Source: Desulfobulbaceae bacterium
GTDB lineage: Bacteria; Desulfobacterota; Desulfobulbia; Desulfobulbales; VMSU01
Assembly: GCA_013792005.1 (NCBI GenBank)
Contig: VMSU01000137.1
Span: 1-48,546 of the forward strand
Reading direction: 5' to 3'
Length of the DNA stretch: 48,546 bases
The number at the start of each line of letters is the position of its first letter. Position 1 is the first letter of the stretch. The notes below the pieces were generated by a model that was not told the DNA's origin, searched no databases, and worked only from the letters and a program-made list of their open reading frames with translations. A program made the translations under genes and the position numbers. This document shows positions 26,374 through 34,745 of the stretch, in pieces.

Positions 26374-27534
26374 ATGACAAAAAATCACTCCACATCGCCT
26401 CGCCATGACCAAACCTCATGGGACCTCACTATCCATCGCGACACGAACAACGACCTGGAGATCGCCATCTCCGGCTGCTGGCGGCTCGACCAACACCTCC
26501 CATCCCTTGCCATCCTCAAGGATGAGATGGATACCGGATGTAGCCACCTCCACTTCAACACCCAAGGATTAACCGACTGGGACTCCGGCCTCCTGACTTT
26601 TCTCGCCGGTCTTGCCAAGGAAGCCAAACGTCAGGGCATGGCAGTTGACAACAACGGACTACCGCCGGGGGTCCAGAAACTTCTCGCCCTCGCCTTGGCT
26701 GTGCCCGAACATAAGGCAACCGGTCGGGACGCTGGCAAACCTGGCCTCTTGGCCCAACTAGGCGACGCCACCCTCAACTTCGCCCAGAGCGTCCCGACAA
26801 TGCTCCACTTCCTGGGCGAGATTGTCATCGCCTTCATCCGGCTCTGCCTCGGCCGTTCCCGCTTTCGACTCAGCGATCTCTGGCTGGAGGTGGAAGAGGT
26901 CGGACCACGGGCTTTGCCCATCGTCTCGGTCATCAGCGGACTGGTCGGCCTCATCCTCGCCTACCTGGGGGCAGACCAGCTGCGCATGGTAGGCGCCCAG
27001 ATCTTCATCGCCGATCTTGTGGCCATCGGCATGGTGCGAGAGGTCGGGGCCCTGATGACCGGGATCATCATCGCCGGCCGTACCGGCGCGGCCTTTGCCG
27101 CTCAACTCGGCACCATGCAGGTCAACGAAGAGATTGACGCCTTCAAGACCATGGGCATCTCTCCCATCGACTTTCTGGTCCTACCCCGAATGATCGCCCT
27201 GATGCTGATGGTGCCACTCCTCACCCTCTACGCCGCCTTTGTCGGCATGCTGGCCGGACTTATGGTCTCGATCACTATTTTCGACATCGGCTTCTTCGAG
27301 TATTATACCGAAACCCTTCGCGCACTTGAACTTAAGCACTTTTTTGTCGGTCTTTCCAAGGGCAGCGTCTATGGGGCCATGGTCGCCTATGCCGGATGCT
27401 TAAGAGGTATCCATTGCGGTCGCAGCGCCGAGGCAGTCGGCTCTGCCGCCACCTCGGCGGTGGTGACCGGGATCTTGCTGATCACCATCATGGCAACCAT
27501 CATGACTATTGTCTACTACCAGCTTGGCATTTAA
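26374..27534 (+). CDS. mlaE: MlaE-type lipid ABC permease with N-terminal STAS-like domain
   Basis: Inner-membrane permease of a phospholipid/toluene-resistance ABC system. The ATG at 26374 is chosen because AAGGGGAG precedes it; the frame extends to 26323 only through a TTG start. Of 386 residues, about 1-110 form a STAS-like domain (a role played by the separate MlaB protein in E. coli), and about 130-386 form the MlaE permease with E-V-G-P-R-A-L-P, G-R-T-G-A-A-F-A-A-Q-L-G-T-M and E-E-I-D-A-F-K-T-M-G-I. It is first in a three-gene operon with mlaF and mlaD; the ATPase start follows its stop by 1 nt. Confidence 0.93.
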   Translation: MTKNHSTSPRHDQTSWDLTIHRDTNNDLEIAISGCWRLDQHLPSLAILKDEMDTGCSHLHFNTQGLTDWDSGLLTFLAGLAKEAKRQGMAVDNNGLPPGVQKLLALALAVPEHKATGRDAGKPGLLAQLGDATLNFAQSVPTMLHFLGEIVIAFIRLCLGRSRFRLSDLWLEVEEVGPRALPIVSVISGLVGLILAYLGADQLRMVGAQIFIADLVAIGMVREVGALMTGIIIAGRTGAAFAAQLGTMQVNEEIDAFKTMGISPIDFLVLPRMIALMLMVPLLTLYAAFVGMLAGLMVSITIFDIGFFEYYTETLRALELKHFFVGLSKGSVYGAMVAYAGCLRGIHCGRSAEAVGSAATSAVVTGILLITIMATIMTIVYYQLGI

Positions 27535-27535
27535 C

Positions 27536-28285
27536 ATGAACGGAACTCCACATATCGAAATCCGCAACCTGACCATGACTTACGGGGACTTCCTGGTCCA
27601 GCACGACTTGAATTTCACCATAAACCAAGGGGATATTTTTGTGATTATGGGCGGGAACGGCTGCGGCAAATCAACCCTGATGCGAGCGCTGATCGGACTC
27701 CAGCGCCCGGCAACAGGGATGGTGCTTTACAGTGGCGAGGACTTCTGGGCGGCAGAGACTGAAGACCAGGAACGACTCAAGCGACGTCTGGGCATCATGT
27801 TCCAGGGGGGCGCCCTGTGGACCTCGCTGACGCTTGCAGAAAACGTGGCCCTGCCGATCGGCGAATACACCACCTTAAGCCCCCAACAGATTGAAGAGAT
27901 CGTAGATTTCAAACTAGCCCTGGTCGGGCTTGCAGGCTTCGGAGATTTCTACCCAATGGAGCTTTCAGGCGGCATGCGCAAACGGGCAAGCCTGGCGCGA
28001 GCCATGGCCCTGGACCCGGAGATTCTCGTTTTTGATGAGCCGTCATCCGGACTCGATCCTCTCACCGCCGCCCGTCTCGACGACCTGATCCTGACCCTAC
28101 GCGACAGCCTTGGCTCCACCATCATCCTCGTTACCCACGAGCTGGCAAGCATCCTCACCATCGGCAACAACTCGGTCTTTCTCGACACCGAGACCCGCAC
28201 CATGATCGCAACAGGCAATCCAAAGGAAGCCCTGCACGCAGGCGACCCCAAGGTGCGTCATTTTCTCTCACGGGGGGCAGCATGA
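27536..28285 (+). CDS. mlaF: MlaF-type ABC transporter ATPase
   Basis: ATPase of the Mla-like lipid transporter. The ATG at 27536 is 1 nt after the mlaE stop; a longer frame overlapping mlaE exists but is less likely. The 249 residues carry Walker A G-G-N-G-C-G-K-S-T (39-47), the signature L-S-G-G-M-R-K-R, Walker B I-L-V-F-D-E-P and the switch His in V-T-H-E-L. The signature variant S-G-G-M-R-K-R is the one found in MlaF and Mkl proteins. It ends with an ATGA overlap with mlaD. Confidence 0.94.
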   Translation: MNGTPHIEIRNLTMTYGDFLVQHDLNFTINQGDIFVIMGGNGCGKSTLMRALIGLQRPATGMVLYSGEDFWAAETEDQERLKRRLGIMFQGGALWTSLTLAENVALPIGEYTTLSPQQIEEIVDFKLALVGLAGFGDFYPMELSGGMRKRASLARAMALDPEILVFDEPSSGLDPLTAARLDDLILTLRDSLGSTIILVTHELASILTIGNNSVFLDTETRTMIATGNPKEALHAGDPKVRHFLSRGAA

Positions 28286-29319
28286 GCAAACACGCCAATC
28301 CGGTGCTGATCGGCGCCTTTGTCATCGGGGCGATGGCCCTGGGAATAATCACCGTCCTGCTCCTGGCTGGCGGACAATGGTTTATAGAGCCGCGCCAACA
28401 CATCATGTACTTCGACGGAGGTGGCCAAGGCCTACAAGAAGGGGCACCGGTGGTGTTTCTCGGGGTAAAGGTAGGGACTGTGAAACGGATTCACTTAGGG
28501 CTCGACCATGAGAGTAGCACCTTCATGGTGGCGGTGACCATAGAGATTCAACCGTCCATGGTCGAGAGCAATACCCAGGAACAAGTGGACCTCCGAGATC
28601 CAGTCACTATTCGTGCACTGGTTGAACGAGGCCTGCGCGCCCGTCTTCGGATGCAGAGCCTGCTGACCGGGCAGCTCTATGTTGATCTTGACTTCTACCC
28701 CGAAAAACCAGCCCGGTTTATCAGCAAACAACCAGAAATCAGTGAAATCCCGACCATTCCCACCACGGTGGATGAACTAGCCAGCAAGCTGGAAGGATTC
28801 CCGGCAGATAAATTCTTTGCCGATGTTTCGATCATCAGCGAATCAGTCAAAAAAATCCTGGCGACACCCGAAGTTCAAGCTCTCCCCAGCCGTCTGGAAG
28901 CAACCCTTGTCCACCTGACTTCACTGACCCAGAAACTTGACTCCATGGCCCCGCCGCTCTTAGCAGAAGTACAAACCGACCTCGCCGAGATGCGTAAGGC
29001 CCTGACCAGCGCTCAAACAGCGGCGAAAAAGATTGGGGCAGCGGCTGACAAGACCGGCATCGCGGCCATGAACATCAGCGCCCTTACCGACCCGAAGGCG
29101 CCGGTTATCGAAAATTTTGCCGACGCAGGCAAGGAGCTGGCGGAAACGGCCAAAACGGTACGCGACCTCACCGATAACCAATCCCCCACCATCTCCACTC
29201 TCCAGGCAGCCCTTAAAGAGATGGCCCGCGCCGCCCAAGCCATGAGGATTCTTGCAGAAACCCTTGAACAGCAACCAGAAGCGATCCTCCGAGGCAAAAA
29301 AAACAACAACGAAAAGTGA
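28282..29319 (+). CDS. mlaD: MlaD-type MCE-domain lipid-binding protein
   Basis: Periplasmic substrate-binding ring protein anchored by one N-terminal membrane helix (about residues 7-31). The MCE domain follows at about 40-117 (Y-F-D-G-G-G-Q-G-L-Q-E-G-A-P-V-V-F-L-G). The long C-terminal part (about 150-340) is helical and rich in Ala, Lys and Thr, as in PqiB/YebT-like extensions. The 345-residue length is greater than E. coli MlaD (about 180). No mlaC or outer-membrane lipoprotein gene follows; the operon ends here. The stop codon TGA is itself the first three bases of a repeat-family-3 element, so that insertion may have shaped the gene's end. Confidence 0.92.
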   Translation: MSKHANPVLIGAFVIGAMALGIITVLLLAGGQWFIEPRQHIMYFDGGGQGLQEGAPVVFLGVKVGTVKRIHLGLDHESSTFMVAVTIEIQPSMVESNTQEQVDLRDPVTIRALVERGLRARLRMQSLLTGQLYVDLDFYPEKPARFISKQPEISEIPTIPTTVDELASKLEGFPADKFFADVSIISESVKKILATPEVQALPSRLEATLVHLTSLTQKLDSMAPPLLAEVQTDLAEMRKALTSAQTAAKKIGAAADKTGIAAMNISALTDPKAPVIENFADAGKELAETAKTVRDLTDNQSPTISTLQAALKEMARAAQAMRILAETLEQQPEAILRGKKNNNEK

Positions 29320-29396
29320 TGGCGTCGCAAAAGCACACTGCGCCTTGTATATCGGCCTTTTTGCTTAGCCATCCCGTGACTTTTTGCGAGATTATC
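29317..29396. repeat. Repeat family 3, copy 1 (80 bp, inverted ends)
   Basis: Ends TGATGGCGTCGCAAAA and TTTTTGCGAGATTATCA are inverted relative to each other, enclosing GGCTAAGCAAAAAGGCC-type sequence (minus strand). A longer relative lies at 37610-37786. The flanks may share AAAG on both sides. The first three bases provide the mlaD stop codon. Confidence 0.75.
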
Positions 29397-29400
29397 AAAA

Positions 29401-29483
29401 GTAGGATGGGTGAAGCGCAGCGCAACCCATCTTTGCCCAGCAGAACCTGATGGGTTGCGGCCTTCGGCCTTCACCCATCCTAC
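29401..29483. repeat. Palindromic GTAGGATGGGTGAAG repeat (family 4)
   Basis: GTAGGATGGGTGAAG at 29401-29415 is inverted at 29469-29483, and inner GCAACCCATC/GATGGGTTGC arms pair as well, so the whole forms one hairpin between convergent genes. This sequence type is widespread in proteobacteria. It probably acts as a bidirectional terminator between mlaD and the efflux operon. Confidence 0.8.
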
Positions 29484-29486
29484 GGC

Positions 29487-30686
29487 CTACTCCGCTCGCA
29501 AGGCCTCAACCGGAGGAAGTCGCGATGCCTGACGGGCAGGCAGCACCCCGGCAAGCACACCGATCAGAGCCGCACAGCCCTCGGCCAACACCACAAAAAA
29601 CCACGAGGTGTGGCTTGGCAGAGCAGGAATCAACTTCCCTAACAGCCAGGCACCTCCCGCTCCGAGGAAAAGACCTGCCACCCCACCAATCATTGCCAAC
29701 GTCAACGCCTCGCCTAGAAAAAGGCCAAGGATCAGCAAACGGCTTGCGCCCAAGGCAGAGAGCAAACCAATCTCGGATCGGCGTTCGTTGACGGCAATAG
29801 TCATAATAGTAAAAATCCCCACCCCACCGACAACCAGAGAAATGCCACCCAACGCCCCGACCGCAATGGTCAGAATATCGAGCACAGAGCTTAGACTCTC
29901 AAGCATCTGCTCCTGGGTGGTAATGGTAAAATCTTCCCGCCCATGACGTTTGATTAACAGATTTCTAGCCGCAACAGCAATCGTATCAGCGCTGAATCCT
30001 GAGGCATAGAGCAGATCAACCTCCATCAGACTCTCCCGGTTGAACAAGGCCATGGCCTTGGTTATCGGAATATAGACCGCATCGTCCAGATCAAAGCCCA
30101 ACATCTGACCTTTTTCCTCCATCCCTCCGATCACCCGGTACAACTCCCCGCCCACCCTGAGCCTCGCTCCCAAATAAGGTGAGTCGCCAAAAAGTTCCGA
30201 ACGTAGGCGACTGCCAATCACCACATAGGGGCGAGCCGTGCGTGGAGGGTCATCAGGGAGAAACCGCCCGGCGGCAACCGGGAGCTGCCAGACATCAGGG
30301 ACCGCTGGCCCCACGCCGAAGACTGCTGCTCGACGCTGACGCCCACCGCCTTCAATGGCGGCATTGCCCTGAACCACCGGGACTACCTTACGCACCCCGG
30401 TGATGGTGGCCAGGGCCTGGGCATCATCCAAGCTTAACGGGCGGACATTACTGATCACAGCCCCGGACACACCAAAGGTCGACGTCTTCCCGGGATTGAT
30501 GGCAATCAAGTTAGTGCCGAACTGAGTAAACTCGGCAAGGACAAAACGGTGGATCCCCTCGCCTAAAGAGGTAAGGAGCACCACCGCACCGATCCCCACC
30601 GCAATCCCCAAGGCTGTTAGAGCGCTGCGCATCCGCTGATCACGGACAGAGGTAAAGGTAACGAGCAGAAAGTCAGCAGCACGCAT
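29487..30686 (-). CDS. MacB/FtsX-type ABC permease, second of two
   Basis: Inner-membrane permease of a MacAB-like export system. The ATG at 30686 lies 4 nt after the stop of the first permease and is preceded by GGAG, giving 399 residues (an upstream in-frame start would overlap the other gene). It shows the MacB topology: one N-terminal helix (R-M-R-S-A-L-T-A-L-G-I-A-V-G-I), a large periplasmic domain of about 220 residues, then three C-terminal helices in an FtsX domain (N-E-R-R-S-E-I-G-L-L-S-A-L-G-A). The ATPase is separate, unlike E. coli MacB. It is related in layout to the neighbouring permease, suggesting a heterodimer. Confidence 0.9.
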   Translation of the reverse strand: MRAADFLLVTFTSVRDQRMRSALTALGIAVGIGAVVLLTSLGEGIHRFVLAEFTQFGTNLIAINPGKTSTFGVSGAVISNVRPLSLDDAQALATITGVRKVVPVVQGNAAIEGGGRQRRAAVFGVGPAVPDVWQLPVAAGRFLPDDPPRTARPYVVIGSRLRSELFGDSPYLGARLRVGGELYRVIGGMEEKGQMLGFDLDDAVYIPITKAMALFNRESLMEVDLLYASGFSADTIAVAARNLLIKRHGREDFTITTQEQMLESLSSVLDILTIAVGALGGISLVVGGVGIFTIMTIAVNERRSEIGLLSALGASRLLILGLFLGEALTLAMIGGVAGLFLGAGGAWLLGKLIPALPSHTSWFFVVLAEGCAALIGVLAGVLPARQASRLPPVEALRAE

Positions 30687-30690
30687 CGGC

Positions 30691-31893
30691 TTATCTCCGG
30701 GCCAAGGCATCGGCCGCAACTAATGCCGCGGCACGGCGGGCAGGCAAGAAACCAAACAACAGTCCGCAGATCACCGCTACACTAAATCCGAGCACAGGCG
30801 CCCAAGGCGCAAGAACGATGGGAAATTGCGGCAAAAACCAGGCCAACAACCGGATACCGACAAGCCCCACTCCCAACCCGGCCAAGGCTCCAAACCCGGA
30901 AATCATCGCCGCCTCGGCCAGAAAAACCGTCAGGATAAGCCGCCGTGACGAACCAAGAGCTTTAAGAAGACCGATTTCGGCACGGCGGCTGGATACGGCG
31001 ACCAGCATCACATTCATGATAATAATCCCGGACACCACCAGGCTGATAGCAGCGATCCCGGCCACACTCAAGGTCAAGGTCTTGAAAATTCTATTAAAGG
31101 TAGCAAGGATGGCGTCCTGAGTGATCACGGTGATATCATCTTCCCCGTCATGACGGTCGCGAATGGCGGCAATCACCGCCTCCTTGACCCGAGGAATCGC
31201 CACCTCACTCTCCGCTTCAACCACAATCCGAAAGAGCGAGGAGGTATTAAACAGCGCCTGAGCAGAACCGACCGGGACAAACACGGCATCTTCCAACTCA
31301 TCACCCAAAGAAGTGGCCTTCCGCTTAAGAACGCCAGTAATCTGAAAACGGTAATCACCTATCCTGATCTTCTCCCCCAAGGCGTTATCGTTGCCAAAGA
31401 GTTCCTGCTTGGCCTTGGAACCCAGCACACAGAGCGGCAAAAAACGATCTCCGCTCTCAGGAAAAACCGCCCCTTGGCTGAACTCAAGCCTCCGCATGGC
31501 AAAAAGTTCTCTGGACGAGCCCAAAACCGTAACCTCGCGCTCCTTCTGCTCTCGCGATATCGGGGCTGCGCCAACGATAATCGGAGATACGCGCCGAATG
31601 GCGCTGATGCGGGCCAGAGAGGCGGCATCAGCCAAAGTCAGATCACGGGGAGTAATGCCAAGCAACGGAGGAGGGCCGCCCACGGTCTCTGAACGGCCAG
31701 GCAGGATCACCAGCAGATTACTGCCCATGGAGGAGAACTGATCGCTGATATACATCCTAGCGCTCTCACCCAGCGATACTAAGAGTATCACCGAGGTCAC
31801 TCCAATACCTACAGCCAGGAGCATCAGGGCGCTTCGTCCACGATTGCCGAGCGCGGCACGGATGGCGAAAGGGAAGATGTCAGCGATAAGCAC
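30691..31893 (-). CDS. MacB/FtsX-type ABC permease, first of two
   Basis: A 400-residue paralogue of the next gene, with the same plan: N-terminal helix (G-R-S-A-L-M-L-L-A-V-G-I-G), periplasmic domain, and C-terminal FtsX helices with S-S-R-R-A-E-I-G-L-L-K-A-L-G. The start is GTG at 31893 behind TTAGGATC. With its partner it should form the membrane part of an exporter driven by the ATPase at 32096. It is separated from that ATPase by a 202-nt gap that contains a family-1 repeat. Confidence 0.9.
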   Translation of the reverse strand: MLIADIFPFAIRAALGNRGRSALMLLAVGIGVTSVILLVSLGESARMYISDQFSSMGSNLLVILPGRSETVGGPPPLLGITPRDLTLADAASLARISAIRRVSPIIVGAAPISREQKEREVTVLGSSRELFAMRRLEFSQGAVFPESGDRFLPLCVLGSKAKQELFGNDNALGEKIRIGDYRFQITGVLKRKATSLGDELEDAVFVPVGSAQALFNTSSLFRIVVEAESEVAIPRVKEAVIAAIRDRHDGEDDITVITQDAILATFNRIFKTLTLSVAGIAAISLVVSGIIIMNVMLVAVSSRRAEIGLLKALGSSRRLILTVFLAEAAMISGFGALAGLGVGLVGIRLLAWFLPQFPIVLAPWAPVLGFSVAVICGLLFGFLPARRAAALVAADALARR

Positions 31894-31927
31894 AAAGATC
31901 CTAAGAGATAATTACGAATACATAATT

Positions 31928-32089
31928 GCAACTACTCTGGTTAACGGTAATCAGTTAGCGGTTTACAGTTAATAAAATCATCGCCAATCATGATTCATCG
32001 TATGACGCATGATATCAGTGTGTGCTCAGCTATTAGAAGGATAACTCACCGTCAACTGTCACCTGTAAACCGACAACCCGAGCAGTTAC
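31928..32089 (-). repeat. Repeat family 1, copy B (162 bp), inside an operon
   Basis: On the minus strand it starts GTAACTGCTCGGGTTGTC, contains TCGGTTTACAGG and its inverted counterpart CTGTAAACCG, and ends ACCAGAGTAGTTGC. It lies between the ATPase and permease genes of one efflux operon and occupies most of the 31894-32095 gap. No clean 8-bp duplication is seen at its edges. Confidence 0.8.
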
Positions 32090-32095
32090 AGTAAT

Positions 32096-32755
32096 TCAAA
32101 CAATCTTGCCATCGACCATGTTAAGACGTCGGCCAGCCCTGGCGCCAATGGCCTGGTCGTGAGTAACCATAATCAAGGTGATCCCTTGGCGATTGAGACC
32201 TTCGAGGATATCAATCACCTCCCTGCCAGAAACCCGATCCAGATTACCAGTAGGTTCATCAGCGAGGATCAGCCGGGGATCCATAATAGTGGCTCGGGCA
32301 ATGGCGACTCGTTGCCGCTGTCCGCCGGAGAGTTGGGCGGGAAGATGCCGAGCCCGGTCACTTAAGCCAAAGGCAGCCAGGGCCAATGCCACCTTTTCTC
32401 GTCGTATTGCCGGATCGATCCCAGCCAGGATCATGGGCAATTCGATATTACCTGCAGCACTCAATCGGGGCACCAGATGGAAGAACTGAAAAACGAAGCC
32501 GACATGCTGACTCCGCACCCTAGCCTGACTATCCTCATCAAGGTCGGAGACGTTTTGACCTGCTAGTCGGTAGATGCCCTTGTCTGGCCGATCAAGCAAT
32601 CCCAGGATATTAAGCAGGGTCGACTTACCCGACCCGGAAGGCCCCATGATAGCAATGTACTCACCAGCTTCGACAGAGGTGGTCACCTCACGCAGGGCAT
32701 GGACATCCTCCTCGCCCACCTGAAAAATCCGCTCCACCCCTTCAAGAGAGATCAC
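32096..32755 (-). CDS. MacB/LolD-type ABC ATPase
   Basis: A 219-residue ATPase of the MacB/LolD/FtsE class. Walker A is G-P-S-G-S-G-K-S-T (about 39-47), the Q loop is F-V-F-Q-F-F, the signature is L-S-G-G-Q-R-Q-R and Walker B is L-I-L-A-D-E-P, with D-Q-A in the His-loop region (V-T-H-D-Q). The GTG start overlaps the adaptor stop by 4 nt (GTGA). It powers the two FtsX-type permeases downstream. Confidence 0.94.
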   Translation of the reverse strand: MISLEGVERIFQVGEEDVHALREVTTSVEAGEYIAIMGPSGSGKSTLLNILGLLDRPDKGIYRLAGQNVSDLDEDSQARVRSQHVGFVFQFFHLVPRLSAAGNIELPMILAGIDPAIRREKVALALAAFGLSDRARHLPAQLSGGQRQRVAIARATIMDPRLILADEPTGNLDRVSGREVIDILEGLNRQGITLIMVTHDQAIGARAGRRLNMVDGKIV

Positions 32756-33909
32756 GGTGAGGCCTCGATCTCCGCTCGAACATTGTCCTTAAGCCCTGGT
32801 CTGTCGGTTGAGAGCACAACCTTCTCCCCCTCGCTCAGGCCGCTTACCACCTCGGTCACCTGCCAGTTGCCAAGACCTACGGCAATCGCCCGGTCATGCA
32901 CTCGGGCTGACTGTGCATCGAAAACCAAAACCCGTCGCCCCCCATCCAACACAGCCTGTGTTGGTATGGACAGCACCTTATCCCGACTATCGACAACAAT
33001 TTCGACATCAGCGCTATACCCGGAAAGCAGATTAACCGTGTCGCTTAAAGTAACGAAGGAGACCTCGACCTCCACGGTGCGAGCCTGTTTTTCGCGATCC
33101 AGGACATAGGGATCAATCCGCCGGACCTGACCGGCAAAATGACGAGCGGCAAAGGCATCAAGGGTGATGGTCGTCGGCATACCTACGGTGATCGCTGCAG
33201 CATCGACCTCATCAATGGGGGCACTGACATAAAAACAGCTGGTATCCAACAGAATAACGGTGGGCGGGGTGGGGATGCCGGGCGGCGAAGGGGTGACGTA
33301 CTCACTCAACTCGCCATTTACCTCAGCGACAATCCCGGCAAAGGGAGCAAGAAGCCGGGTTCGTTCCATTTCAACTGCCAGAAGGTTCAACCGATCACGA
33401 ATGACCTGTTCTTCGGCAAGGGCAGCGGCATACTGGGCCTGATCAATAACAGCGCGAGTGTTGGCCTGATCCAGAGTTTCAACAGAGATTGCCGCAGTCG
33501 CTCGCAACTTTTTCATTCGTCCCGCCTCACGCAGGGAAAGCTCGGACTGCCGGAGAAGGGCGCGGGCACGGGCCGCAGCCGCCCTCCCTTCACTGGTGGC
33601 AAGAGTCAACTGAGAAGAGAGGTCCTTATTCCAAACTTCAATCAAGAGGTCCCCTTCCTTCACCTGATCGCCCTTCTTCACCGGCAGGGTAGCAATCTGG
33701 CCGCCAACACCGGGAGATAGATCGGCCTGGCGGCAGGCCTTAACCGTCCCGGCACGGGTATTGGCCACCAATTGCAGAACATTACCCCGTTCAACCTTGG
33801 CCACCATCACCTGTAACGGTTTCGGCTTCATCCGTTGCCACACCACCCACCCCACTCCAGCAGCAAGAGCCGCAACAAGCAACCAACCAACGATCCGGGC
33901 AGGTGTCAT
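32752..33909 (-). CDS. MacA/HlyD-type periplasmic adaptor
   Basis: Membrane-fusion protein linking the ABC exporter to an outer-membrane channel. The ATG at 33909 (preceded by AGAGGAAGAA) gives 385 residues, starting M-T-P-A-R-I-V-G-W with one N-terminal membrane helix (about 5-25). The lipoyl half-motifs flank a coiled-coil hairpin (about 80-190: V-K-K-G-D-Q-V-K-E-G-D ... L-L-A-P-F-A-G-I-V), then beta-barrel and membrane-proximal domains. It is the first gene of the four-gene efflux operon. No TolC homologue is in the window. Confidence 0.92.
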   Translation of the reverse strand: MTPARIVGWLLVAALAAGVGWVVWQRMKPKPLQVMVAKVERGNVLQLVANTRAGTVKACRQADLSPGVGGQIATLPVKKGDQVKEGDLLIEVWNKDLSSQLTLATSEGRAAAARARALLRQSELSLREAGRMKKLRATAAISVETLDQANTRAVIDQAQYAAALAEEQVIRDRLNLLAVEMERTRLLAPFAGIVAEVNGELSEYVTPSPPGIPTPPTVILLDTSCFYVSAPIDEVDAAAITVGMPTTITLDAFAARHFAGQVRRIDPYVLDREKQARTVEVEVSFVTLSDTVNLLSGYSADVEIVVDSRDKVLSIPTQAVLDGGRRVLVFDAQSARVHDRAIAVGLGNWQVTEVVSGLSEGEKVVLSTDRPGLKDNVRAEIEASP

Positions 33910-33926
33910 GATTTCTTCCTCTGTGG

Positions 33927-34706
33927 TTAACGCCTGCGCTGCTTCAGGGTAGGCCGGTTGACCAGCATCATCTGCAGCCATTTGAAACCAAACTTGAGCA
34001 AGGCCTCGTCATCGTTCTCACAGGCCGCAACCTCGGACCGACTGAGTTTAAACTGGGAGAGCAAATCCTGTTCCCGAACCAGACTCCGAAATCCATCAAT
34101 ATTATAGCAGACCATGAAAGCCATCTGCTGGCGAGGCCCGGCGGCCCCCTCGCCCTGCCAGGGGTTAGAGGCAAACAGGGTGTCCATCTCAGCCCAGAGG
34201 TCATCCATCAAATTGTAATCGAGGAGGCGCTGATCGCGCAGCCAGTCAGTGACCGTCTGAGTCTGGGTCTCCTCATGACCGTGGCAGTAATCATGATTGG
34301 TCATAAAATAATACTCGTCAGGCCGCCCGGAACGGGAAGAACGATCCACCGCCCGTTCCAAAGGGTAGGTGCGGCAGGCAGAAGGCCGGTCTGGATATAC
34401 CGTGCAGCCAACCCCACCCTCACCAAGAAACGGACAGGTATGCTCCTCGTTATCGCGCATCCTCAAGATGATCGAGGGGAAATAGAGGTTGCTCCCCGCT
34501 ACCACTCCGGCATAGGTGTTAAGAAAGGTCTCAGAATCAATACCCAAATTATTCTTGAGCCGGATAATGTCATACGGATAGAGGAAGAGTTCGAGCTTGC
34601 GACAGCACTGGGTGAAACAGGAGACCCCAGGGTGGCAACGAAAGGCAAAATGGGTCTTGCCCAGAGGGGTCATACCTTCTGGAAATGATTTTGTAATCTG
34701 ATTCAT
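33927..34706 (-). CDS. YkgJ-family cysteine cluster protein
   Basis: A 259-residue protein with the CxxxCC-type zinc/iron-chelating domain: C-F-T-Q-C-C near residues 31-36 (with H-P-G-V-S before it), then C-P-F near 91, C-T-V-Y near 101 and R-P-S-A-C-R-T-Y-P-L-E near 107-117. The biochemical role of the family is unknown; metal binding is likely. It ends 17 nt before the adaptor start and could be co-transcribed with the efflux operon. Confidence 0.88.
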   Translation of the reverse strand: MNQITKSFPEGMTPLGKTHFAFRCHPGVSCFTQCCRKLELFLYPYDIIRLKNNLGIDSETFLNTYAGVVAGSNLYFPSIILRMRDNEEHTCPFLGEGGVGCTVYPDRPSACRTYPLERAVDRSSRSGRPDEYYFMTNHDYCHGHEETQTQTVTDWLRDQRLLDYNLMDDLWAEMDTLFASNPWQGEGAAGPRQQMAFMVCYNIDGFRSLVREQDLLSQFKLSRSEVAACENDDEALLKFGFKWLQMMLVNRPTLKQRRR

Positions 34707-34745
34707 GGTCTATTCTCGTTCTTAAGTGGAAATGGGCTGACATTA

